A stretch of DNA of 64,000 nt from Afifella marina DSM 2698 (GTDB taxonomy: Bacteria; Pseudomonadota; Alphaproteobacteria; Rhizobiales; Afifellaceae), in assembly GCF_900102695.1 (NCBI RefSeq), contig NZ_FMVW01000006.1, positions 150,760 to 214,759 of the forward strand, given 5' to 3'. The notes under the pieces were generated by a model that did no database searches, was not told the DNA's origin, and worked only from the letters and a program-made list of their open reading frames with translations. Of the stretch, positions 1 to 9,034 are shown piece by piece. A program made the position numbers and the translations under genes. The number at the start of each line of letters is the position of its first letter. Positions within the stretch are counted from its first letter, which is position 1.

Positions 1-790
1 GCAGGAAGCCTCCGGCGAGCGAGATGCCTCCGCCGACGACGCAAAGCTCGATGGCGGTGAGATTGATCATCGTCCCGAATGCCTGGGCGATGTAGCGCCC
101 CATCGTCTCGAACGCCGCGTCGGCTCGTGCATCACCGGCCAGAGCGCGTTCGCGCAAAAGGCTCATGTTGAGATCTTCGGCCGCTTCTCCGGTCTCCGCG
201 GCATAGGTGGCGATGACGGCCTTGCCACCCGCAAGATCCTCAAACGTACCGTGAAGACCATAGCGTTCATACGGATGACCCGGCTCCAAAACCATGGCGC
301 CGAATTCCGGCGGCTTGCCATCACGGCCGCGCACGATACGTCGATCGATGACGAGGGCGCCGCCAATACCGGTGCCCACCGTGATGAGGGCAAAGCTCGA
401 AACGCGCCTGCCGACACCGAACTCCAATTCGCCGAGCGTGGCAGAGATCGCGTCGTTGTCCGTTGCCGCGGGCACGTTCAGGCGTCTGGCGAGCTCAGCC
501 GCAAGCGAGCCGCCCTTAAGAAGCGGAACATTTCCGGTGCCGTCGAGCGGCAGGCCGGTGGCGGGATCGGCATAGCCCGGCGCTGCGATCCCGATCGCTT
601 CGGGCGCAGCTGAGACCGTACGCGCCAAGGCATCGAGGCTTTCGGCAGCCCCCTCCACGAGGGCTTCGAAGCTTGCCAGCGAACGAAAGGGAAGTGCGCT
701 CTTGGCAACGACGACGCCGTTGCCGTCGACGATGCCAAGCTTCACCGAGGATCCGCCGACATCGACCGCAAAAAGGAATTCGGGCGTCAA
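1..790 (-). CDS. ROK-family sugar kinase (C-terminus cut by window edge)
   Basis: Probable cytoplasmic ATP-dependent sugar or amino-sugar kinase. The frame starts at a TTG at 790 that overlaps the TGA of the SIS gene (TTGA), so the two are translationally coupled. The N-terminal phosphate-binding motif AVDVGGSSVKLGIVDGNG sits at residues 8-25, followed by the IGIAAPGY segment, the DNDAISATLGE catalytic region and the GTGIGGALV motif. The sequence runs out of the window in a VVGGGIS segment near residue 260, so about 30-50 residues are missing. The usual ROK zinc motif (CxCGxxGCxE) is absent: the equivalent place reads GLHGTFEDLAGG with no cysteine. Context with a SIS protein, a ROK repressor and a sugar ABC importer suggests amino-sugar use, but the substrate is an inference. 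Confidence 0.85.
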   Translation of the reverse strand, partial: MTPEFLFAVDVGGSSVKLGIVDGNGVVVAKSALPFRSLASFEALVEGAAESLDALARTVSAAPEAIGIAAPGYADPATGLPLDGTGNVPLLKGGSLAAELARRLNVPAATDNDAISATLGELEFGVGRRVSSFALITVGTGIGGALVIDRRIVRGRDGKPPEFGAMVLEPGHPYERYGLHGTFEDLAGGKAVIATYAAETGEAAEDLNMSLLRERALAGDARADAAFETMGRYIAQAFGTMINLTAIELCVVGGGISLAGGFL

Positions 791-1830
791 ACGGCCTCTC
801 CGACCTTGATACCGAGCCGCTTCGTCATGCCCGGATAAGGCATATCCTCCGGCACGAGCCCACGTTCCGCGGCAAGATCCACTGCGAGCCACTGAAACGG
901 CACGACGGCGCTCAAGGTATCGAGACCGGTCGTCGGCTCTTCCGACGCCGGCCAGACGATCCCCTCAGGCTCTTTGCCGGTGAGATCGAAGATGAAGCCG
1001 GTCAGGCCGTAATGCGCCATCGCTGCCACGACACGGCGTGCCAGATCGAGTTCGTCCGCATTCGAAGCAAGCGCAATCGTCACGCTCTTCTTGGTGAGGC
1101 CGTGCAGACGGCCGTGGCTCGCCTCCTCGGTTTCGAGGCCAAAGGAGGGAATGCCGGCCATTTCCGCCACTTTCAACGATCCCTCCAGGGCAGAACCGTA
1201 ATGCCGTCCCTGCCCCAGGACTGCGATCACATCGGCACCGGCGAGCTTCGGCGCCATGTTGGTCGACCAGATGCGCGCCGTCTCGATCAGCTGTGCATAA
1301 CCCTCGACGAAACCACGCGCCGCTGTCGGCATCGTCTTGCCGCTCAGCGCCATGCCGATCAAGCGAAGCGCCAGAACGCTCGCCGTGTAGCCCTTGGTCT
1401 TCGGCCCGACGGTCTCGTCCTCGACCGGAAGCCAGACGACCTTCACATCACAGGCGGCAAGCGGCGCCTCTCGTCCGGCCGTCACCACGATGACATCCAT
1501 GCCCTCTTTGCGGGCCTGTTTCGTCGCGGCGATCGTATCGCTGCTGTTGCCCGACTGGGACAAGACGATGGCAAGGCTCTTGGCGACGCGGCGCTCGCCG
1601 GTCTCGGCCAGGAAGGTCAGCGGGCTGCGCAACGCAAGCTCGGCAGGGAGGCCGGAAAAGCTGTCGGAGGCGGCAAGGAGCGCATTCATCGAACTGCCGG
1701 TGCCGATCAAAATGACGCGTTCAGGCTCCGATTCCGGGAGCGCCGCTTCGATCTGTAACGGCAAGTCGGACAGGACTTTCTCGACCGTCGCCGGTTGTTG
1801 GGCGATAAAGTCACTGATTTTCATGGTCAT
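787..1830 (-). CDS. SIS-domain sugar-phosphate isomerase/deaminase (GlmS C-terminal half or AgaS/FrlB type)
   Basis: 347 residues with two tandem SIS (sugar isomerase) folds and no glutaminase domain. Visible motifs are LIGTGSSMNALLAASDSF (about residues 41-58) and LSQSGNSSDTIAATKQA in the first SIS domain, and LGQGRHYGSALEGSLKVAEM in the second, all typical of phosphosugar binding. Proteins like this deaminate or deglycate phosphorylated amino sugars, giving ammonia and a ketose phosphate. The downstream ROK kinase overlaps its stop codon. A second ATG lies at 1824, two codons in. Promoter elements with a palindrome in the spacer lie just upstream (1882-1910). The exact substrate cannot be read from sequence. 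Confidence 0.85.
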   Translation of the reverse strand: MTMKISDFIAQQPATVEKVLSDLPLQIEAALPESEPERVILIGTGSSMNALLAASDSFSGLPAELALRSPLTFLAETGERRVAKSLAIVLSQSGNSSDTIAATKQARKEGMDVIVVTAGREAPLAACDVKVVWLPVEDETVGPKTKGYTASVLALRLIGMALSGKTMPTAARGFVEGYAQLIETARIWSTNMAPKLAGADVIAVLGQGRHYGSALEGSLKVAEMAGIPSFGLETEEASHGRLHGLTKKSVTIALASNADELDLARRVVAAMAHYGLTGFIFDLTGKEPEGIVWPASEEPTTGLDTLSAVVPFQWLAVDLAAERGLVPEDMPYPGMTKRLGIKVGEAV

Positions 1831-1880
1831 AACGCAGCCTGAGGGTCCGTATCGAGGAAGTTGATTGACGTGATGGGTCC

Positions 1881-1901
1881 CTATTAATCAAAACGTTTTG
1901 G
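1881..1901. promoter_or_regulatory. Putative ROK-repressor operator, copy 1
   Basis: Contains the perfect 12-bp palindrome CAAAACGTTTTG (1889-1900) preceded by CTATT. A closely similar stretch (CTATT, then CAAAACAATTTG) occurs at 3350-3370 in front of the ABC binding protein, in the same register. Placement between divergent SIS and ROK-regulator genes fits an autoregulated ROK repressor. Inference from sequence similarity and position only. Confidence 0.55.
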
Positions 1902-1910
1902 AAAACTCAA
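1882..1910 (-). promoter_or_regulatory. Promoter of the SIS/ROK-kinase operon
   Basis: Read on the minus strand, TTGAGT (1910-1905) and TTAATA (1887-1882) are separated by 17 bases, a good sigma-70 fit. The perfect palindrome CAAAACGTTTTG lies inside the spacer, where a bound repressor would block RNA polymerase. The SIS start codon is about 50 bases downstream. Confidence 0.55.
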
Positions 1911-1932
1911 CCATTTACAGAGACGGAGTGCG

Positions 1933-3165
1933 ATGTCGCTTCAGGGCACAAACCTCGAACATGCGAGAAGACGCAATCGCCGCGTGGCGTTTGAAGCGGT
2001 TTTGAAACACGGCCCGCTGTCCCGCTCAGAAATCGCCCGGATGACGGGCCTCACCTCGCAGACCGCGTCCAACATTGCCGGGGAATTGATCGCACTCGGC
2101 CTCATCAAGGAGACCGGGCGTCGCCTCGGCCGCAAGGGCCAGCCCGCCACCGAATATGTGGTCGACGACGAGGGCGCCTACACGATCGGCATCCACCTCG
2201 ATCAAAACCAGCTGGTCGGCCTGCTCGTCGACGTTCTGGGCCACATCGTTGCACGCACCGCGCTTCCGATCGCACGCCAAAATCCGGGCGAGGTCTTGCC
2301 TCTCGTGGAGCGGGCCGTCGATGGCCTGGTCAACGGAAACGACGAAATCCGGCGGCGCCTTCTCGGGCTCGGCGCGGTGATGCCGGGCTTTTTCGAGAGC
2401 GGCACCTTCGCATCGCGCGGCCCCCTCACGATGGAAGGCTGGCTCGATTTTCCGCTCGCCCAGGAGCTTTCCGAACGTCTCAACCTGCCGGTTTTTGTGG
2501 ACAACGACGCGACAGCCGCGGCGATCGGCGAAAGCCTCTACGGCTTCGGCCAGACCCATCCGACCTTCATTTACATCTATTTCGGCCTCGGCCTCGGTGG
2601 CGGCATCGTCATCGACGGACGCCCCTTTACCGGCGTGCGGCAAAGAGCGGCGGAACTCGGCCATCTCATCGTCAATCCCGGCGGCAAGCCCTGCGCCTGC
2701 GGCAATCGGGGCTGCCTGGAGCGCTACGTCTCGCTGCACAGCGCCTACGAGGCGATCCTTCAAACAGAGAACGAATGGCAGGGCGCAAGCCCCGACCTGC
2801 TCCTGAAAGCCTTTCAGACGGGCAATAACGCGCTCGCAAAGTGGCTCGACGACGCCGCCTACTATCTGCGCATCGCTGTCAACGGGCTTGAGAATCTCTT
2901 CGACCCGAGCGGCATCGTCGTGGGTGGCTTGCTTCCCGACCCGATCCTGACCGCCCTCGTCGAGAAGACTTTTCCACTGTTGCCGAGCTCCGCGGCGGAT
3001 CCAGGGACCCGAGGCGCGCGGCTCATCAAGGGCGAAGTGCGCTTCGATACGCCGGCGGCAGGAGCTGCAGCTCTGCCGATGTCGCGCCTTCTGCATCCGC
3101 TTGCGAAGGAAGACGGGCCAGAGCTGGAAAATGCCGCAGGAGCCGGCCTTTTCGGAGCGCTTTGA
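1933..3165 (+). CDS. ROK-family transcriptional repressor (NagC/Mlc/XylR type)
   Basis: 410 residues. An N-terminal winged helix-turn-helix (about residues 15-65, with LSRSEIARMTGLTSQTASNI) is fused to a ROK kinase-like sugar-binding domain. The domain carries the VDNDATAAAIGE segment and the full zinc motif CACGNRGCLERY, so unlike the kinase gene nearby it keeps the structural cysteines. It is expected to repress sugar genes and be released by a sugar or sugar phosphate. It lies divergent to the SIS/kinase pair and upstream of a sugar ABC importer. Operator-like sequences are present in both control regions. Confidence 0.9.
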   Translation: MSLQGTNLEHARRRNRRVAFEAVLKHGPLSRSEIARMTGLTSQTASNIAGELIALGLIKETGRRLGRKGQPATEYVVDDEGAYTIGIHLDQNQLVGLLVDVLGHIVARTALPIARQNPGEVLPLVERAVDGLVNGNDEIRRRLLGLGAVMPGFFESGTFASRGPLTMEGWLDFPLAQELSERLNLPVFVDNDATAAAIGESLYGFGQTHPTFIYIYFGLGLGGGIVIDGRPFTGVRQRAAELGHLIVNPGGKPCACGNRGCLERYVSLHSAYEAILQTENEWQGASPDLLLKAFQTGNNALAKWLDDAAYYLRIAVNGLENLFDPSGIVVGGLLPDPILTALVEKTFPLLPSSAADPGTRGARLIKGEVRFDTPAAGAAALPMSRLLHPLAKEDGPELENAAGAGLFGAL

Positions 3166-3325
3166 GCGCCAAAGTGGGGCGCTGTGCCGATCTTTCCGCA
3201 GCTCGGAACAGACGCTCGCACCTCTCTCGAAAGGGCGCGCTCCCTCGCCCACAAGGCGCGCCCACTCAGGCCCTATCGGCAGATTTTTGCAGTGCAATAA
3301 GGGCGACAGGCCAGGCTAGCGCCCG

Positions 3326-3370
3326 TTGACAGACAATTTTGCCCTTGATCTATTTAGCAAAACAATTTGA
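3326..3370 (+). promoter_or_regulatory. Promoter plus putative ROK operator, copy 2
   Basis: TTGACA at 3326-3331 is a perfect -35 hexamer; TATTTA at 3351-3356 could be the -10 with a long 19-base spacer. The operator-like stretch at 3350-3370 (CTATT followed by CAAAACAATTTG) overlaps this -10 and matches copy 1 at 1881-1901 at about 16 of 21 positions. This would place the importer under the same repressor as the SIS/kinase operon. Confidence 0.5.
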
Positions 3371-3434
3371 ATTATTAATCCTTGCGGTTTCGATGTCGCT
3401 GGAACTGTCCGCAACTGAAATGGAGTCCAAGTGC

Positions 3435-4694
3435 ATGAACATTTTACGCCTCAGTGCGGCCACCGCCTTGGTCGCATCATCGCTCGGCCTGGGTATGGCC
3501 GGCCCCGCCTCGGCGGAGACGACCATCAATGCTCTCTACATGTCGCAGGCCTCCTACAACGAGGCCGATGTCCGCAGCATGACAGAGGCCTTTGAGAAGG
3601 CGAACCCGGACGTCAAAGTCAATCTCGAGTTCGTCCCCTACGAAGGCCTGCGCGACAAGACCCTCCTCGCCAGCAGTTCCAGCCAGGGTTACGACGTCGT
3701 CCTCTTCGACGTGATCTGGACCGCGGAATATGCCAAGCGCGGCATCCTCGCCGATGACACGGACAACATCTCCGCCGAGGTCAAAGACGAGATTTTCCCC
3801 GGCGCCTGGACGACCGTGGAATATAACGGCCACTATTACGGCATGCCCTGGACGAACAGCTCCAAGCTCTTCTTCTACAACAAGGAAATGGTCGAGAAGG
3901 CCGGCTTCGATCACGCTCCGCAGACCTGGAGCGAACTCGTCGAGCAGGCCCAGGCGATGAAGGAGCAGGGTATCGTCGAATACCCGATCGTGTGGAGCTG
4001 GGCGCAGGCCGAAGCCGTGATCTGCGACTACACCGTGCTTCTCGACGCCTTCGACGGCAAGTTCCTCGACAAGGACGGCGCTCCGGTCTTCCAGGAGGAT
4101 GGGGGCCTCGAAGCGTTGAAGTTCATGGTCTCCACGCTCGATGACGGCATCACCAATCCGAACTCGACGGAATACCTCGAAGAGGATGTGCGCCGGGTGT
4201 TCTCGAGCGGCCAGGCCGCGTTCGCCCTCAACTGGCCTTATATGTACAACCTCGCCAACGATCCGAAAGAATCCGACATCAGCGGCAAGGTCGGCGTCAT
4301 GGCACCGCTCGGTGTCAAAGACCGCACCGAAGCGTCCGGCGTGAACGGCTCCATGGGTCTCGGCGTCACCGCCAACACCGACAACGCCGACATCGCCTGG
4401 AAGTATGTCCAGCACATGTCCTCGCCGGAGATGCAGAACAGCCACGCAGAGCGCAGCCTGCCGATCTGGAAGGCTTCTTTCGAGAATTCCGAGGTCATCT
4501 CTGGCCGCGAGGATCTCATGAAGGCTGCAAGCAACGCCTTCACCGCGATGATCGCCCGTCCGACACTGCCGAACTACCAGGAAGCGTCGAACATCCTGCA
4601 GGTGTCGATCCAGGAAGCCCTTCTCGGCGCCTCCTCCCCGGAAGACGCCCTCGGCTCGGCCGCCGATCAGCTTAAATCCCTGACCGACCAGTAA
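3435..4694 (+). CDS. Sugar ABC transporter, periplasmic binding protein (CUT1 type)
   Basis: 419 residues. I chose the ATG at 3435 because it follows a GGAG ribosome site at 3422 and begins a clean signal peptide (MNILRLSAATALVASS, then cleavage after GPASA); the open frame extends further upstream but would bury the signal. The mature protein has the family 1 solute-binding pattern, with FEKANPDVKVNLEFVPYEGL near the N-terminus and MPWTNSSKLFFYNKEMV in the hinge region. It captures an oligosaccharide or sugar in the periplasm and delivers it to the two permeases that follow. No lipoprotein cysteine is seen. Confidence 0.88.
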   Translation: MNILRLSAATALVASSLGLGMAGPASAETTINALYMSQASYNEADVRSMTEAFEKANPDVKVNLEFVPYEGLRDKTLLASSSSQGYDVVLFDVIWTAEYAKRGILADDTDNISAEVKDEIFPGAWTTVEYNGHYYGMPWTNSSKLFFYNKEMVEKAGFDHAPQTWSELVEQAQAMKEQGIVEYPIVWSWAQAEAVICDYTVLLDAFDGKFLDKDGAPVFQEDGGLEALKFMVSTLDDGITNPNSTEYLEEDVRRVFSSGQAAFALNWPYMYNLANDPKESDISGKVGVMAPLGVKDRTEASGVNGSMGLGVTANTDNADIAWKYVQHMSSPEMQNSHAERSLPIWKASFENSEVISGREDLMKAASNAFTAMIARPTLPNYQEASNILQVSIQEALLGASSPEDALGSAADQLKSLTDQ

Positions 4695-4706
4695 GGCCTT
4701 CCTTCG

Positions 4707-5600
4707 ATGCGCTCATCCCTATCGTATCATTCCAGGCAGCGTCTGACTGCCTGGCTCATGATCGCGCCTCTCGCGGTCGGTGTCCTGATCATCGTCGGAT
4801 GGCCGTTCCTCGACACGATATGGATGAGTTTCACCTCGGCACAGCTGACCCAGTACACAGGCGACTGGGTCGGCCTCGACAATTACATCCGTGCCTTCCG
4901 CTCGCCGCAGGTTCGCGGCGCGCTTGCGACGACAATCTTCTTCGTCGCCCTCACCGTTTCGCTGGAACTCGTTCTCGGCGTCTTGGTGGCTTTGCTGCTT
5001 GATCAGCCGCTTTACGGCAGGCGCTTCTTTCGCGCGCTCCTGATCCTCCCCTGGGCGCTGCCGACAGTGGTGAACGCCATGTCGTGGCGGCTGATCTACA
5101 ATCCCGATTTCGGCGGCCTCAACGCGGTTCTGACGCAGATCGGCCTCCTCGATTCCTATCAGAGCTGGCTCGGCTCGCCCGCGACCGCGATCTACGCCAT
5201 CGCCGTCGCCGACATCTGGAAGACGGTGCCGCTCGTGGCGATGATCACGCTCGCCGCCCTGCAAGGCGTGCCGCGCGAACAGCTGGAAGCCGCGCATATC
5301 GACGGCGCCTCGCCATGGTCGCGCTTCAAGACCGTCACCATGCCGGCGATCGTCGGACCGTTGATGGTCGCGGCCGTCCTTCGAACCATCGAGGGCGTCA
5401 AGGTCTTCGATATCGTCTGGGTGATGACGCGGGGTGGCCCCGCCAACAGCACCAAGACCATGAGCATTCAGGTCTACCAGGAAGCCTTTTCGAATTTCCG
5501 GGCCGGATCCGGCGCCTCGCAAGGCCTGTTGATCGTGCTCGTCAGCCTCATCCTCATCAACGTCTACGTGGCGCTCCTGCGCCGCCAGGGGGCACAATGA
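4707..5600 (+). CDS. Sugar ABC transporter permease (MalF/UgpA type)
   Basis: 297 residues with six predicted membrane helices, the first at about residues 15-37. The cytoplasmic EAA loop reads EQLEAAHIDGASPWSRFKTVTMP, the site that contacts the ATPase. It forms the inner-membrane channel together with the next gene, whose ATG overlaps its stop codon (ATGA at 5597-5600). No ATPase gene follows, so the pair must use an ATPase encoded elsewhere. Confidence 0.9.
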   Translation: MRSSLSYHSRQRLTAWLMIAPLAVGVLIIVGWPFLDTIWMSFTSAQLTQYTGDWVGLDNYIRAFRSPQVRGALATTIFFVALTVSLELVLGVLVALLLDQPLYGRRFFRALLILPWALPTVVNAMSWRLIYNPDFGGLNAVLTQIGLLDSYQSWLGSPATAIYAIAVADIWKTVPLVAMITLAALQGVPREQLEAAHIDGASPWSRFKTVTMPAIVGPLMVAAVLRTIEGVKVFDIVWVMTRGGPANSTKTMSIQVYQEAFSNFRAGSGASQGLLIVLVSLILINVYVALLRRQGAQ

Positions 5601-6442
5601 AACAACCTCTTGCCCTCCGCGTCGTCCTGCATGCTCTGGCGATCCTCGTCGCCGTCATCATCCTGGCGCCGATCCTCTGGCTCCTCCTCGTCAGCGTCAG
5701 CACGACGACGCATCTGACGACCCTCCCCTTCGAGTGGATTCCCGAGAAGCTGAATTTCGACAATTACGCCAAGCTCACGACGCTCGAGCCCAACAGCCGC
5801 GGCGAGATGTTCCTCTACGCCATGCGCAATACGGCCCTCGTCGCCTTCGGCGCGACAGCGATCGCACTTTGCGCGGCGGTTCCTGCGGCCTGGTCCTTCT
5901 CCCGCTCCAAGGGCGGGCAGAGCAACCTTCTCTATGTCGTCGTCGCGACCTACATGCTGCCGCCGGTCGCACTCATCGTGCCGCTCTTCGCGTTTTTGAA
6001 CGGGCTCGGCCTTTTGAACACCAAGACCGGGTTGATGCTGGTCGACTGCTCCATCGTCCTGCCCTTCACCACCTGGCTTCTGAAGAGCAATTTCGACAAC
6101 ATCTCGCACGAGATCGAAGAAGCCGCCTTCGTCGACGGGGCCAGCATGCTGACGGTCCTGCGCAGCGTCACGCTGCCGATGGCAAAGCCGGCGCTCGCCA
6201 CTGTCGTGCTCTTCTCCATCCTCCTCGTCTGGGACGAATTCTTCTACGCCTTCATCCTGACCAATGACGACCGCAGCCAGACGCTCACCGTGGCGATCGC
6301 CAATCTCGCCAGCGGCCGCGTCTCCGATTATGGGCTGCTTGCAACCGCGGGCATTCTGACGGCGCTGCCGCCGCTCATCATCGGCATTCTCCTGCAGCGC
6401 GCGCTCGTTTCCGGCCTTGCACAAGGCGGCGTGAAGGGCTGA
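5597..6442 (+). CDS. Sugar ABC transporter permease (MalG/UgpE type)
   Basis: 281 residues with six membrane helices. The ATG at 5597 overlaps the upstream stop, so translation is coupled. The EAA motif is IEEAAFVDGASMLTVLRSVTLP. A proline-rich turn at MLPPVALIVPLF and the segment LVWDEFFYAFILT are typical of MalG-like subunits. Last gene of the importer operon; a terminator hairpin begins at 6459. Confidence 0.9.
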   Translation: MKQPLALRVVLHALAILVAVIILAPILWLLLVSVSTTTHLTTLPFEWIPEKLNFDNYAKLTTLEPNSRGEMFLYAMRNTALVAFGATAIALCAAVPAAWSFSRSKGGQSNLLYVVVATYMLPPVALIVPLFAFLNGLGLLNTKTGLMLVDCSIVLPFTTWLLKSNFDNISHEIEEAAFVDGASMLTVLRSVTLPMAKPALATVVLFSILLVWDEFFYAFILTNDDRSQTLTVAIANLASGRVSDYGLLATAGILTALPPLIIGILLQRALVSGLAQGGVKG

Positions 6443-6458
6443 GGCCGGCGATCTTCAA

Positions 6459-6492
6459 GGGACGCATTTCTCCTTTGCGTCCCCTTCTCTCT
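6459..6492 (+). terminator. Rho-independent terminator after the sugar importer
   Basis: GGGACGCA (6459-6466), 9-base loop, TGCGTCCC (6476-6483), then a pyrimidine tail CTTCTCTCTC. The stem is perfect over 8 pairs. Confidence 0.65.
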
Positions 6493-6565
6493 CGCTAGCC
6501 CGACAATCAGGCCTTGCGTTCGCCCAACGCCGCGCCACAGTGACGGCAGGAACGGAGATACCGAC

Positions 6566-7198
6566 ATGGGCGACTTCAGCATCGGGGCAAAAGACCTCCT
6601 CTTCGTCATCGATGTTCAAAACGATTTCTGTCCGGGCGGCGCGCTTGCCGTGCCCGATGGCGACGCGGTCGTGCCGGTCATCAACGCGCTGATGCCGCGT
6701 TTTCAGCATGTGGTGCTGACCCAGGACTGGCATCCGGCGGGGCACCAGTCTTTCGCCAGCACGCATCCCGGCAGCGACCCTTTCCAGACCTTTGCCGCCG
6801 AATATGGCGAACAAGTTCTGTGGCCTGAGCATTGCGTACAGGGAAGCGCCGGCGCGGCGTTCCACCCCAAGCTCGAGACGGTGCCGGCCGAGCTCATCCT
6901 GCGCAAAGGCTTTCGCCCCGGCATCGATTCCTATTCCGCCTTCTACGAAAACGACCGAACGACGGAGACCGGTCTTGCGGGCTATCTGCGCGAGCGCGGC
7001 TTTGCCCGTCTTTTTCTCACAGGTCTCGCCACCGATTTCTGCGTCGCCTGGTCGGCGCTCGATGCCCGCCGGGAAGGCTTTGCGGCCGTGCTCGTGGAAG
7101 ATGCGTGCCGGGCGATCGATCTCGACGGCTCCCTGGACAAAGCGCGCGCCGAGATGGCTGCGGCCGGTGTCAGCTTCGTCACCTCGCAGGCGATCTAG
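6566..7198 (+). CDS. pncA: Nicotinamidase
   Basis: 210 residues, isochorismatase-like fold. It hydrolyses nicotinamide to nicotinate for NAD salvage in the cytoplasm. The catalytic triad can be placed: Asp16 in VIDVQNDF, Lys114 in LILRKGF and Cys159 in LATDFCVAW. The metal ligands Asp54 and His56 (TQDWHP) and His89 (WPEHC) are also present. The length matches bacterial PncA. It stands alone between two unrelated transcription units, after the importer terminator. Confidence 0.93.
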   Translation: MGDFSIGAKDLLFVIDVQNDFCPGGALAVPDGDAVVPVINALMPRFQHVVLTQDWHPAGHQSFASTHPGSDPFQTFAAEYGEQVLWPEHCVQGSAGAAFHPKLETVPAELILRKGFRPGIDSYSAFYENDRTTETGLAGYLRERGFARLFLTGLATDFCVAWSALDARREGFAAVLVEDACRAIDLDGSLDKARAEMAAAGVSFVTSQAI

Positions 7199-7230
7199 CC
7201 GCCGCGCCGCGGCGGCTATCCCGGTAGCAC

Positions 7231-7713
7231 TCAGTCGTCGTCTTCCAGGAAGTCGGAGGATCGCACCGGCCGGTCGACCACCTCCCGCAGCGCGAAGGAC
7301 GAGTTCAGCCGCGCGACATGCGGGAAGGCCGACAGCACCGTCTTATGGATGCGCTCGAAATCCTGGAGATCGCGCGCCGCGACACGCAGAAGATAATCGT
7401 ACTCACCCGACATCAGAAAACAGAACAGCACGTTCGGGCAGCGGCGTGCGGCCGCTTCGAACTCCGACAGATGCCGTTCGCTCTGGCCGGAAAGCGCGAT
7501 GTTGACGAGAACCGTCACGGGCCGCCCGAGATGGCGGTGAGACAGGCGGGCATAGTAGCCCTTGATGGCGCCCTCTTTCTCCAGACGGTCGAGACGCCGC
7601 GAACATGCCGAGGGCGACAGGCCGACGCGCTCCGCCAACGCCGTGTTGGAGAGCCGCCCCTCCCGCTCCAGCGCCCGCATAATGGCAAGATCAAAATGAT
7701 CAACCTCGTACAT
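7231..7713 (-). CDS. Lrp/AsnC-family regulator, probable regulator of ald
   Basis: 160 residues from the ATG at 7713 (MYEVDHFDLAIMRALEREG), which gives the normal Lrp length; a longer open frame upstream adds 44 residues unlike the family. The helix-turn-helix covers LSNTALAERVGLSPSACSRRLDRLEKEG (about 17-44) and the RAM ligand-binding domain follows, ending in an acidic tail. It is divergent from alanine dehydrogenase with 131 bases between, the usual arrangement in which an alanine-sensing Lrp activates ald. Confidence 0.9.
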   Translation of the reverse strand: MYEVDHFDLAIMRALEREGRLSNTALAERVGLSPSACSRRLDRLEKEGAIKGYYARLSHRHLGRPVTVLVNIALSGQSERHLSEFEAAARRCPNVLFCFLMSGEYDYLLRVAARDLQDFERIHKTVLSAFPHVARLNSSFALREVVDRPVRSSDFLEDDD

Positions 7714-7844
7714 GTGTGGATGATTGCGCAGATTGGGGCTCCTCTGCAAGATATTTGCATCACGGGCTGACTGCCCGCCCCTTTCTGCAAAGACATTGCG
7801 CATCTGCTGCGCTTTCTTTTCCTTCCCACCAAGAGGAGAGAACA

Positions 7845-8960
7845 ATGCGTGTTGGATGTCCCAAGGAAATCAAGAACCACGAATATCGCGTCGGCCTGAC
7901 ACCGGCGGCGGCGCGCGAATACGTGGCGCATGGCCACCAGGTGATGATCGAAAGCGGCGCCGGCGCCGGCATCGACGCATCCGATGAAGATTATGCGGCG
8001 GTCGGAGCGTCGATTGCTGCCACGGCCGAAGAGGTTTTCGCCGCAGCCGAAATGATCGTGAAGGTGAAGGAACCGCAGCCCAGCGAGTGGGCGCAGCTCA
8101 AACAAGGCCAGATCCTCTACACCTACCTGCACCTTGCTCCGGACCCCAAGCAGACCGAAGGGCTCATCGCCTCCGGCGTCACCGGCGTCGCCTACGAGAC
8201 GGTGACCGACGCCCATGGCGGGTTGCCTCTGCTTGCGCCGATGTCGGAGGTCGCCGGCCGCCTGTCCGTCCAGGCCGGCGCTCGCGCGCTCGAGAAAGCC
8301 TGCGGCGGGCGCGGCGTGCTTCTCGGCGGCGTCGCGGGCGTCGCCTCCGGGCGGGTCGCCATCATCGGCGGTGGCGTCGTCGGCAAGCAGGCCGCCAAGA
8401 TGGCCCTCGGCCTCGGGGCCGACGTCACCATTCTCGACCGGTCCATCTCGCGCCTGCGCGATCTCGACGACCTCTTCGAGGGCCGCGTGAAGACCGCGTT
8501 CTCCACACCCACGGCGGTCGAAGAGACCGTTTTCACCGCCGATCTCGTCATCGGAGCCGTCCTCATTCCGGGCGCGACGACGCCGAAACTCGTCACGCGC
8601 GAGATGCTGTCGGGCATGAAGAAGGGAGCGGTGCTCGTCGACGTCGCCATCGACCAGGGCGGCTGTTTCGAGACCTCGCATGCCACCACCCATGCGGAGC
8701 CGACCTTCGAGGTGGAAGGCATCGTGCATTACTGCGTCGCCAACATGCCGGGCGCCGTGCCGATCACCTCGACCAATGCCTTGAACAACGCGACCCTGCC
8801 CTTCGGCCTGGCACTTGCCGACCGCGGCCTTGCGGCATTGACCGCCGACCCGCATCTTCTCGCCGGCCTCAACGTGCATCGCGGCAAGGTCACCAATCGC
8901 GCCGTCGCGGAAGCCCTCGGCAAGCCTTTCGTCGATGCGGCCGAAGCTCTGAAAGCCTGA
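7845..8960 (+). CDS. ald: Alanine dehydrogenase
   Basis: 371 residues, exactly the usual length. It interconverts L-alanine and pyruvate plus ammonia with NAD. The catalytic Lys75 (KVKEP) and His96 (TYLHLAPD) are present, as is Arg15 in the HEYRVGLTP segment. The Rossmann glycine motif is [14 protein letters not shown]. The ATG follows an AGAGGAGAG ribosome site at 7832-7840. Regulation by the divergent Lrp-type gene is likely. Its pyruvate could feed the AruH-like pyruvate-dependent transaminase encoded further on, though nothing here links the two operons. Confidence 0.96.
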   Translation: MRVGCPKEIKNHEYRVGLTPAAAREYVAHGHQVMIESGAGAGIDASDEDYAAVGASIAATAEEVFAAAEMIVKVKEPQPSEWAQLKQGQILYTYLHLAPDPKQTEGLIASGVTGVAYETVTDAHGGLPLLAPMSEVAGRLSVQAGARALEKACGGRGVLLGGVAGVASGRVAIIGGGVVGKQAAKMALGLGADVTILDRSISRLRDLDDLFEGRVKTAFSTPTAVEETVFTADLVIGAVLIPGATTPKLVTREMLSGMKKGAVLVDVAIDQGGCFETSHATTHAEPTFEVEGIVHYCVANMPGAVPITSTNALNNATLPFGLALADRGLAALTADPHLLAGLNVHRGKVTNRAVAEALGKPFVDAAEALKA

Positions 8961-9034
8961 GGCTCTCTGCCTCCAGCCGGTTTTGGGCGGCTTGCCGTTT
9001 TCTCAAAGCCCTCTCGGCAAAAATCCTTCTAGAT

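Noticed and set aside
2026..3297. 423-codon open frame on the minus strand opposite the ROK repressor
   Set aside because: Codon-position GC bias of the plus-strand gene creates it; the protein has no domain and the plus-strand product is a clear ROK repressor.
7515..8879. Long minus-strand open frame opposite ald
   Set aside because: Antisense shadow; ald has full catalytic residues and the antisense product is Asp/Gly/Arg-rich with no recognisable motif.
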